Shown: in pieces, positions 1 to 5,291 of the stretch
How positions within the stretch are numbered: position 1 is the stretch's first letter
How the letters are laid out: each line of letters opens with the position of its first letter
NCBI GenBank assembly: GCA_003266145.1
Contig: MVJJ01000181.1
Coordinates: 1 to 8,228 of the forward strand
Direction of reading: 5' to 3'
DNA length: 8,228 nt
Source of the DNA: Methanosphaera sp. SHI613
GTDB taxonomy: Archaea; Methanobacteriota; Methanobacteria; Methanobacteriales; Methanobacteriaceae
Notes under the pieces: model-generated
What the model was told of the DNA's origin: nothing
Database searches by the model: none
What the model saw: the letters and a program-made list of their open reading frames with translations, nothing else
Position numbers and translations under genes: made by a program

Positions 1-1177
1 GAGTCTCAATAAGATACTTCATCTGGTTGTAATCAATATCAAAGTCATCAAACATATTGATTGCTCCGACCTTATCAGCACCTAAGTTATAGTCTGAAAG
101 GTTTACAATAATACCATAAATATTAGATGGAAGAACTGGTACCTCTACAATCTTCTTAACACGAAGTTTTGTTGCAAGCTCTTCAACTGACTTATAAAGT
201 GTGTGACCAATTGTGTCTTCCATAAGAAGAAGGTCTGCAAGAAGGTCTTCCTGAATATAAAGTGTTGGTGAACCTGAACCTCTATAATCCTTACGAGCCT
301 TGATTGCTGCTGAAATAAATGCATGTTCTACAGACTCCCCAGACTCTGGTGTAACAACCTTCTGAATTGTATAAAGTTCAGCATCTGTTGCAACTGGTCT
401 AATGTGGTCTTCAGAAATCTTATCATCATCTGATGAAAGTCTTCCATCACCTACAAGAATTGCTCTAGCAATTTCCTCGTCAAGCATAAGTCTCATTTCA
501 CCCTTAATCCAAGCTACTACATCGAAATCCGTAATATCAATTACATCATCTCTATCCATCTTCTGCTTCTTGTAAATAGTAGTAGGTGTTGTTGTTCTCT
601 TAAGCAATGAGAATACTTCTTCCTTCTTAAGCTTACCCTTCATATAACCTTTAGCTCTAGCTTCATCTGCTGTAATATCCGCAAATGTTGACTTAATTCT
701 AGAGAATGGTGAACGATGTACACTATCCATTACATCTGATACCCAATCAGTCTTTCTCTTAATAAACTCTGGTGTTGGGTTAAGGTTAGTTGCCTCTGGG
801 AAAAGGTAATCGATGTTTGTAATACCATACTCATCAGCGTGAGCAAGGAATGATTCCTTAAGTGTTCCATGTGTCTTTGCATCACCAAGGATTACTCCTA
901 AACCTTCTGCATGCATAAGTTCATCACCATTATTGTACTCTGTATCAAAAATATTATGCTTCAATGTTTCATCCTCCTCATTAAATGAATGCTTTACTGA
1001 TTTACTTGCTTCTTCCTGTGCCATACCAACTAAGGCATAAACAAGCTGTTTCTGTTCCTCTGTAAGAGTATTAAAAATATCTTCTACAGTTTTATTATTT
1101 TCATCTGCATGTTCAAATCCGTAATCAGCATTATTAAATCCACTGAAATCGAATTCTTCAAATAATGTGTCGTCCAT
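1..1177 (-). CDS. Major capsid protein (HK97 fold), likely also made from an internal start; 3' end missing
   Basis: In frame with the fusion, ATG at 1175-1177 (residue 407) is preceded by AAGGAG at 1183-1188 with a five-base spacer, as good as any site in the window. Translation from here would give a normal HK97-type capsid precursor. It begins with an acidic delta region (about 90-113 residues, similar to the 102 residues removed in HK97), then FPEATN, SPFSRIKSTFADIT, the TTTPTTIYKKQKMDRDD segment, and EMRLMLDEEIARAILVGDGR (near residues 633-652), a signature I recall from capsid proteins of gut Clostridia phages. The frame is still open at the left edge after 392 residues, so the C-terminal part is absent. 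Use of AAG lysine and CTT leucine codons fits high expression. The capsid identity is firm; use of the internal start is inferred. Confidence 0.6.
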   Translation of the reverse strand, partial: MDDTLFEEFDFSGFNNADYGFEHADENNKTVEDIFNTLTEEQKQLVYALVGMAQEEASKSVKHSFNEEDETLKHNIFDTEYNNGDELMHAEGLGVILGDAKTHGTLKESFLAHADEYGITNIDYLFPEATNLNPTPEFIKRKTDWVSDVMDSVHRSPFSRIKSTFADITADEARAKGYMKGKLKKEEVFSLLKRTTTPTTIYKKQKMDRDDVIDITDFDVVAWIKGEMRLMLDEEIARAILVGDGRLSSDDDKISEDHIRPVATDAELYTIQKVVTPESGESVEHAFISAAIKARKDYRGSGSPTLYIQEDLLADLLLMEDTIGHTLYKSVEELATKLRVKKIVEVPVLPSNIYGIIVNLSDYNLGADKVGAINMFDDFDIDYNQMKYLIET

Positions 1178-2395
1178 ATTTTCTCCTTCCGTATCTGAAT
1201 GTTTCAGATTTTTGTTTTTAAATCTGTTCCACATGTAATCATACATACCATCTTTTGTGCCTTGTATACCCTTGGCTTTTAAAAATTCTTTATATCCTTT
1301 AACAAGTTCATCATCACCAATTCCCTCATTAATTGCCAAGTCATGAAGCATGTTATCTAAAAATTTATCGAAACTATTTGTGGTGTTTAAATTATCCATC
1401 CAATCAGCAAATTCTTTACGATTCTTAATATTTTTAGGTGCTATATCGACAAAATAATTGAAATATCTGTTCATTCCATCTGCCACACTTGTTGTATAAG
1501 ATTTTTTTAGTTTTCTTTTTTCCTGTTTAGTAGGATTTGGTATATATAGATTATTCTTACCATATTTCCTGTAATCATCAGGTCTTGAATTAGCATGTTC
1601 CAAAATATCATTGTCATTATCTGAATGAGTAGCTGAAAAACTATTCAATTCGTTTTCAAAACGTTTGGTAATTTCATAGAGGTCATTTGTTTTATATCTT
1701 TTACTTAACTGTTTTAAAATACGATATTTATCTTCGCCATTAAATATTTCATCTACCCATTTATCTGTTGTACCAGTGTTTTTAATATTTGTATCAAATC
1801 CATATTTATTTTTAATATATTGCAAATACTTAAAGAAATTATCAACATTTGCCTTCATTGCAGGATTTGGTGCATATCGATTATTCTTACCGTATTCTCT
1901 ATAATCATCGGGTCTTGAATTAGTTCCTTTTTTAGCATGCTGTAAACTATTATCGATTGGTTCGAAATAGCAAAGTGTTGCCTCTTCAGAATCTTCAGTA
2001 TCTGAATGACAAATGACATTGTCAATTCTTGCTCCAGGATTAGCACCAGCAAGAACAAGACTTACTTCTCTAATTACTCCATGAACAACATTTCCAGCAT
2101 TCTCTTTAAGTTTATTAGCAAAGATTGAAAGAGATGTTACATCACCATGCTTAACCATCTCTTTTGCCTGTTGTCCAACTTCTGTGTTGTTAAAGGTACA
2201 GTAAGCGTAAACACCATCTTCACGGTTTTCAAGCTCTGCATGACCTAAAACATTGAAAGGGTCATTATGCTTATGATTCCATACAAGAGGAACTTTCGTA
2301 CCATCATTGTCTGCGAATGCATTTTTTCTAATGATTCTTCCGTCGGAGCATCGTAAGTCATTCTTAGTGGCGTATCCACTGAAATCATACTCCAT
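1..2395 (-). CDS. Prohead protease / insert / major capsid fusion protein, 3' end outside window
   Basis: An unbroken frame of 798 codons runs from ATG at 2393-2395 to the left edge without a stop. Residues 1-130 are an HK97-type prohead protease, residues about 151-406 an insert with two related modules, and residues 407-798 the delta region and HK97-fold major capsid protein, whose end is missing. The start has a strong site (AAAGGAG, seven bases before ATG) and overlaps the portal stop by 11 bases, suggesting translational coupling. As a fusion it would deliver protease, insert and capsid subunit into the prohead together. Lysine codons change sharply along the frame (27 AAA to 6 AAG in the insert; 2 AAA to 23 AAG after residue 500), and an internal start lies at the insert-capsid junction. 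No separate scaffold gene is visible; the delta region may serve instead. Protease and capsid assignments are firm; the insert is unrecognised. Confidence 0.9.
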   Translation of the reverse strand, partial: MEYDFSGYATKNDLRCSDGRIIRKNAFADNDGTKVPLVWNHKHNDPFNVLGHAELENREDGVYAYCTFNNTEVGQQAKEMVKHGDVTSLSIFANKLKENAGNVVHGVIREVSLVLAGANPGARIDNVICHSDTEDSEEATLCYFEPIDNSLQHAKKGTNSRPDDYREYGKNNRYAPNPAMKANVDNFFKYLQYIKNKYGFDTNIKNTGTTDKWVDEIFNGEDKYRILKQLSKRYKTNDLYEITKRFENELNSFSATHSDNDNDILEHANSRPDDYRKYGKNNLYIPNPTKQEKRKLKKSYTTSVADGMNRYFNYFVDIAPKNIKNRKEFADWMDNLNTTNSFDKFLDNMLHDLAINEGIGDDELVKGYKEFLKAKGIQGTKDGMYDYMWNRFKNKNLKHSDTEGENMDDTLFEEFDFSGFNNADYGFEHADENNKTVEDIFNTLTEEQKQLVYALVGMAQEEASKSVKHSFNEEDETLKHNIFDTEYNNGDELMHAEGLGVILGDAKTHGTLKESFLAHADEYGITNIDYLFPEATNLNPTPEFIKRKTDWVSDVMDSVHRSPFSRIKSTFADITADEARAKGYMKGKLKKEEVFSLLKRTTTPTTIYKKQKMDRDDVIDITDFDVVAWIKGEMRLMLDEEIARAILVGDGRLSSDDDKISEDHIRPVATDAELYTIQKVVTPESGESVEHAFISAAIKARKDYRGSGSPTLYIQEDLLADLLLMEDTIGHTLYKSVEELATKLRVKKIVEVPVLPSNIYGIIVNLSDYNLGADKVGAINMFDDFDIDYNQMKYLIET
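1178..1190 (-). promoter_or_regulatory. Internal ribosome binding site for the capsid part
   Basis: The minus strand reads GGAAGGAGAAAAT directly before ATG at 1175-1177. The core AAGGAG and five-base spacing match a strong Firmicutes Shine-Dalgarno site, and its AAGGAGAAAAT also occurs at the fusion's own start (near 2403-2413). In the protein it encodes EGEN, right after the HSDTE motif that ends the insert. Confidence 0.6.
1532..1593 (-). repeat. Direct repeat copy B inside the fusion gene
   Basis: This 62-base stretch matches 1862-1923 at 54 of 62 positions by my hand alignment, in the same frame and orientation, 330 bases apart. It encodes residues 269-288, the NSRPDDYR...YIPNP opening of the second insert module. 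Of the eight differences, some are silent and some change residues (Lys for Glu, Leu for Arg, Ile for Ala), so the protein motif appears to be kept while flanks diverged. Confidence 0.85.
1862..1923 (-). repeat. Direct repeat copy A inside the fusion gene
   Basis: This is the partner of 1532-1593. It encodes residues 159-178, the NSRPDDYR...YAPNP opening of the first insert module. Similarity drops quickly on both sides, apart from a His-Ala just upstream in the protein. This fits an old module duplication in which only the opening is under strong constraint. Confidence 0.85.
2006..2395 (-). other. Prohead (S78-type) serine protease domain of the fusion
   Basis: Residues 1-130 show the usual order of the HK97 gp4 family: an opening FSGYAT strand, VPLVWNHKH with the probable catalytic His41 (or His43), TSLSIF with the probable catalytic Ser90, and the closing EVSLVLAGANPGA, whose Glu110 is conserved in the family. 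Such proteases sit inside the prohead, cut the capsid delta region and other internal proteins, then digest themselves so DNA can enter. The domain ends near the first HSDTE motif (His130), a plausible self-cleavage point. The catalytic residue assignments come from memory of the family pattern, not from an alignment. Confidence 0.85.
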
Positions 2396-3680
2396 TTTGA
2401 TTTTCTCCTTTCGAAGTTTTAATTTCTGTTTTTGTCTCATTTGTCTCGACTGTTTCTTTTTCAGTTTTAATAGGTTGAATTACATCTCTTTGTTTGTTTC
2501 CATATGTAATATTATTACTATTGATTAACTGGTCAGACTGTGGATTACTATCAGGTTTCATTCCTAAGATTTGTCTAAACTCATTCGAAGACATAATCTC
2601 ATTTCTAGTAAATTTATCAGCAATCTCAGCAAGGTCTGAAACAGGTACGAGCTTAAATGGGTCTATGAAGAAACGAATTGATTGCTTTTGAGTTCTTGCA
2701 GTTGAAGTCAAAAACTTTCTAGTCATTTCTTCTGTAATAGCAGACAATATTGGTTCTATTGTCCTATTATAGTAATTAGACATTGTTTTTGGGTCTGCTG
2801 TACCATTGAGAATTTCTTCAGTAATATTCAATTGTGAAAACAATAGGGTTTTTAATGATTCAATCTGAGCTAAAAGATTATTCTCAAGAGGTCTAGAAAG
2901 TTGTGTAATTTTCTCTGTACCATCGGTATAAGCAATTCCATATCCAGAACCATCAGTTAACTGATTAATAATATCATTTCTTCTTTCTTCAGCCTGTTGC
3001 CTACGAAGAGAAGACTTAATTGTGTATGGTAACTGAATAATCATGTCTAATTTATTGTTAGCTAAATGTTCATCAACAACATCCAGTACTCCTAATTTCC
3101 TTGATAACCTAGACATGGTTGAATTAGGTTCATTCATTACAGAATAGAACGGATTCTCAACAATGGCAACTAAACGCTTATGAATTAAAATATCTTCTTG
3201 TTTACCGGTTCGTTCATTGTACAATCGTATTTTTACCTTATCTGGTAGCCATTCTTTAATTTTTCCAACCCTAAGATTTGAAATATCATAAGCTGAACTA
3301 GTATATGGGTTTATGTCTGTTTCAACTGGAACTATTGCTATGCAACCTTCATCTAATAATGATAGTACTGCATCTTGCAAAAATGCTCTAGCTGTTTGGT
3401 CTAGGTTTGCTTCGATTGTTAAACAATTGTTAAGTTTTGTATCCATAGTTTTAGAATATCCATCATTTTTATCTAACTTAACATGTTCAACTCTAACTGC
3501 TGCGGCATCAACAGAAATTCTATTAAGTACTGCATTTATTATAGACCGTTCATTTCCACGAGCTAATCGTATTCTATCTGGTCTATAATAATATCCACCA
3601 TTATTGTATCTTGTTGGTGACCTATTTAAGAACACATTCCAAGCATTCTTAAATCTGCTTAATAAAGTTTGGTTTTCCAT
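2385..3680 (-). CDS. Portal protein
   Basis: The 431-residue product is the portal, the dodecameric ring at the head vertex through which DNA is packed and ejected and to which the terminase docks. Family signs include NAVLNRISVDAAAV near residue 50; the central helical region with LDVVDEHLANNKLDM (198-213); SQLNITEEILNGTADPKTMSNYYNRTIEPILSAITEEMTRKF (about 282-323), the usual stem and clip pattern; and EIADKFTRNEIMSSNEFRQILGMKP (352-375). Length is normal for an HK97-like portal. After residue 395 there is a charged, low-complexity tail rich in Thr, Glu and Lys. AGGAG lies seven bases before ATG at 3678-3680, and the stop overlaps the start of the protease-capsid fusion by 11 bases. The portal-protease-capsid order is the standard one, which supports the call. 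Confidence 0.93.
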   Translation of the reverse strand: MENQTLLSRFKNAWNVFLNRSPTRYNNGGYYYRPDRIRLARGNERSIINAVLNRISVDAAAVRVEHVKLDKNDGYSKTMDTKLNNCLTIEANLDQTARAFLQDAVLSLLDEGCIAIVPVETDINPYTSSAYDISNLRVGKIKEWLPDKVKIRLYNERTGKQEDILIHKRLVAIVENPFYSVMNEPNSTMSRLSRKLGVLDVVDEHLANNKLDMIIQLPYTIKSSLRRQQAEERRNDIINQLTDGSGYGIAYTDGTEKITQLSRPLENNLLAQIESLKTLLFSQLNITEEILNGTADPKTMSNYYNRTIEPILSAITEEMTRKFLTSTARTQKQSIRFFIDPFKLVPVSDLAEIADKFTRNEIMSSNEFRQILGMKPDSNPQSDQLINSNNITYGNKQRDVIQPIKTEKETVETNETKTEIKTSKGENQNGV

Positions 3681-3695
3681 TATTAGCTCCTTTTA

Positions 3696-4136
3696 TTATT
3701 GCACGCCATTTTTGATTCTATCTTTCTCTAATTTTCTTGTAAACCTATTTGTTCCGCTCTCATTCATTTTTTGAAGTACGAAATATACACCTCTGCTAAC
3801 CTGTGAAGAAAGGCCACTTAATACTGCACCAGTACCTGCAGAAGCTAATAAAGTAGGAACAGATATTGCACCTAAAACTGCAGATGGACCCATTAAAACA
3901 ATTGGCATCGCAGCTCCGAGAAATACTGATGCTTTTGTTCCTTTATTAGCAGAGTGTTTCTTAGCATTAAAATACATATCACCATATGCATAAGCACGAT
4001 ACCTTTGTTTACCAGCTTCTGTTAAAGTTCCGTCTTCATTCTGGTATTTTCTCACACCCCATTTCTGACCTAGTATTCCGTGGTGTGCTAAATATCTATC
4101 ATCATAAGTATTTATAGCATAATAATTGTTATACAT
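3696..4136 (-). CDS. Small GILG-tagged protein with a hydrophobic segment; probable head-associated protein
   Basis: I do not know the function of this 146-residue protein. Residues 16-46 carry the tag LxHxGILGxKWGxR followed by YQNxDGxLTxAG, 21 of 31 identical to the tag in the preceding gene; both proteins also begin with a YYAINT stretch. I recall this tag from many hypothetical structural proteins of gut Firmicutes phages. Residues about 69-107 are strongly hydrophobic (SVFLGAAMPIVLMGP, then VLGAISVPTLLASAG) and could form one or two membrane helices, so an internal protein ejected into the cell envelope is possible. The C-terminus is basic. The start has a near-perfect site (AAAGGAGG) and overlaps the previous stop by eight bases, so translation is probably coupled. 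It ends 15 bases before the portal start. Head association is inferred from tag and position. Confidence 0.8.
   Translation of the reverse strand: MYNNYYAINTYDDRYLAHHGILGQKWGVRKYQNEDGTLTEAGKQRYRAYAYGDMYFNAKKHSANKGTKASVFLGAAMPIVLMGPSAVLGAISVPTLLASAGTGAVLSGLSSQVSRGVYFVLQKMNESGTNRFTRKLEKDRIKNGVQ
3999..4136 (-). repeat. GILG tag, copy 2 (N-terminus of the 146-residue protein)
   Basis: Residues 1-46 contain YYAINT, then Leu16-Ala-His18, HGILGQKWGVRK and YQNEDGTLTEAG. It is 21 of 31 identical to copy 1 over the LxH-to-RY span. The leader before LxH is four residues longer than in copy 1. Confidence 0.8.
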
Positions 4137-5280
4137 TGTTTACCTCCTTTTTTCTTCTGGAATTAGTGTATAATGATTGTGATGTTGATGGTTTTGTTAT
4201 AGATTGTGGTGTAGATAACTTAGTTGCTGATTGCGGTGTTGCAACAGATACTGCTTGTGGTGTTGCTATTCCATTATTAGAACGAATTTTACCTAATATC
4301 TTTGATGCTTTTCTTTTCATATCATTAGAATTGTTTTTATGGCCTTTATAACCAATCATATCGTTAGCTCTGCCAGCAATAACTTTAGCTCTGTATCTTT
4401 TTCCAGCTTCTAGTCCTTTTCTATAAATATCTCCATAATCCATAATAAATCGTCTGTATTCAGGAGTATCCTGTACCATATGTTCAATAATATAAGACCA
4501 TGTTACATCATGTATTGCTTCATATTCACTTAACGGTATTTTTCCAGTTGCTACTTCATTTGCTAATCTTTTTTGGTCTTTTATGATTAACTCATATGTA
4601 AAAAGACCATTATTATAATGCATTAAATTATTATCTTTAAATCGTACACCATAATAACCGATATTATTAATACTATGACTAACATCATAGTTTGAATAAT
4701 AAGAAATAGGATTGCTCAAACTACTTTTTTTAGGTGGCTTATATGGTTTAGTTTTATTCTTTTTCTTATTACTATTATTGTTGTTATTGTTATTATTGTT
4801 ATTATTGTTGTTGTTATTGTTTTTATTGTTTTTATTGTTTTTATTCTTATTCTTCATCTGTTTTAAACTAGCTTTTAAAATATCCTTAAAAGTTTCTTTT
4901 AAAAGATTTTCAACAAATTTCCTACCTTCAGATTTTTGTTTTGGTGGGTTTTTAAGTCTATTATACTCACTAACTAATCGTAATGTATCATTACGTTGTC
5001 TCATATAATTATTCTCAAGTTGTAATCTTTGAGTTTCTCTAGACAAGTATTCATTTGAATAATTATTTAACGATTTGTTATGTGCATAATTGTTAGAATT
5101 ATTATTATTTCCTGAAGGTGGTTTTAATTTATTAGCTTCTGAAACTAATTTATTATAACGTTTCATACCAGCTGGTGTTAATGAACCATCTTTATTCTGA
5201 TACCTTCGTATACCCCATTTCATACCTAGTATTCCGAAGTGTGATAATGAAGGAGATGTATTAATAGCATAATATTCCAT
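4129..5280 (-). CDS. GILG-tagged low-complexity protein between terminase and portal; function unknown
   Basis: The 383-residue product begins MEYYAINT and has the LxHxGILGxKWGxR / YQNxDGxLTxAG tag at residues 12-42. A Ser/Asn-rich linker and a helical, charged region (about 76-142) follow. Residues 143-173 are almost only Lys and Asn, including 16 Asn in a row (154-169), then a Pro/Lys-rich stretch. Residues about 190-315 look like a folded domain I do not recognise (YYGVRFKDNN, EAIHDVTWSYIIEHM, GLEAGKRYRAKV). Residues 338-372 hold a degenerate TPQS repeat. ATG at 5278-5280 follows AGGAGA at seven bases, 11 bases after the terminase stop. The position suggests a head component such as an internal or scaffold-like protein. 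The low-complexity parts may vary in length between relatives. Confidence 0.8.
   Translation of the reverse strand: MEYYAINTSPSLSHFGILGMKWGIRRYQNKDGSLTPAGMKRYNKLVSEANKLKPPSGNNNNSNNYAHNKSLNNYSNEYLSRETQRLQLENNYMRQRNDTLRLVSEYNRLKNPPKQKSEGRKFVENLLKETFKDILKASLKQMKNKNKNNKNNKNNNNNNNNNNNNNNNNSNKKKNKTKPYKPPKKSSLSNPISYYSNYDVSHSINNIGYYGVRFKDNNLMHYNNGLFTYELIIKDQKRLANEVATGKIPLSEYEAIHDVTWSYIIEHMVQDTPEYRRFIMDYGDIYRKGLEAGKRYRAKVIAGRANDMIGYKGHKNNSNDMKRKASKILGKIRSNNGIATPQAVSVATPQSATKLSTPQSITKPSTSQSLYTNSRRKKEVNNV
4175..4270 (-). repeat. Degenerate 24-27 base tandem repeat encoding TPQS units
   Basis: Units of 27, 27 and 24 bases plus a partial fourth begin at 4175, 4202, 4229 and 4253 on the plus strand (each opening with a form of GATTGTGGTGTT). 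In the protein they give ATPQAVSV, ATPQSATKL, STPQSITKP, STSQSLYTN near the C-terminus of the 383-residue protein. The unit lengths are multiples of three, so copy number can change without a frameshift. The segment is likely disordered. Confidence 0.75.
4771..4854 (-). repeat. Asn/Lys low-complexity tract (AAT/AAC microsatellite-like)
   Basis: On the minus strand this is a run of AAY and AAR codons giving Lys-Asn repeats and then 16 consecutive Asn codons, AAT mixed with AAC. The mixture means it is not a perfect trinucleotide repeat, so slippage would be slower than for a pure tract. A three-base unit keeps the frame whatever the copy number. It separates the N-terminal tagged region from the central domain. 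Confidence 0.9.
5155..5280 (-). repeat. GILG tag, copy 1 (N-terminus of the 383-residue protein)
   Basis: Residues 1-42 contain YYAINT, then Leu12-Ser-His14, GILGMKWGIRR and YQNKDGSLTPAG. The same arrangement is present at 3999-4136. Downstream of the tag the two proteins show no similarity, so this is a shared detachable module and not a whole-gene duplication. Confidence 0.8.
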
Positions 5281-5291
5281 TTTGATTTCTC

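Larger units (their letters stand above)
1178..1945 (-). other. Unrecognised insert with two related modules between protease and capsid
   Basis: Residues 151-406 match no domain I know. The region holds two modules, each opening with His-Ala, a short spacer, then NSRPDDYRxYGKNNxYxPNP (residues 159-178 and 269-288, exactly 110 codons apart). Each continues with a charged, probably helical stretch and ends in an HSD motif (His257 and His399). After the shared opening the modules diverge. The insert is rich in Lys and Asn and uses mainly AAA and AAT codons, unlike the capsid part. It could be a scaffold, a linker, or internal head proteins released by cleavage. Only the duplication and composition are directly seen. 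Confidence 0.7.

Noticed and set aside
1184..1945. Mobile intron, intein or inserted endonuclease as an explanation of the insert
   Set aside because: The frame is continuous and I see no intein splice motifs, HNH or LAGLIDADG signature in the insert; the internal duplication points to a structural polyprotein.
1855..2058. 67-residue minus-strand frame inside the fusion gene
   Set aside because: It lies in another frame of the continuous 798-codon fusion frame and has no convincing ribosome site or recognisable motif.
2307..3588. Plus-strand frames of 65 to 91 residues opposite the portal gene
   Set aside because: They are opposite a clear portal gene, lack ribosome sites and show no family signal.
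4136..4351. Plus-strand frame of 71 residues opposite the TPQS repeat
   Set aside because: It is the antisense reading of the tandem repeat at the end of the tagged protein, with no ribosome site.
4712..5008. Plus-strand frame with a long leucine run, looking like a membrane protein
   Set aside because: It is the complement of the Asn/Lys tract of the 383-residue protein; TTR/TTG leucines simply mirror AAY codons.
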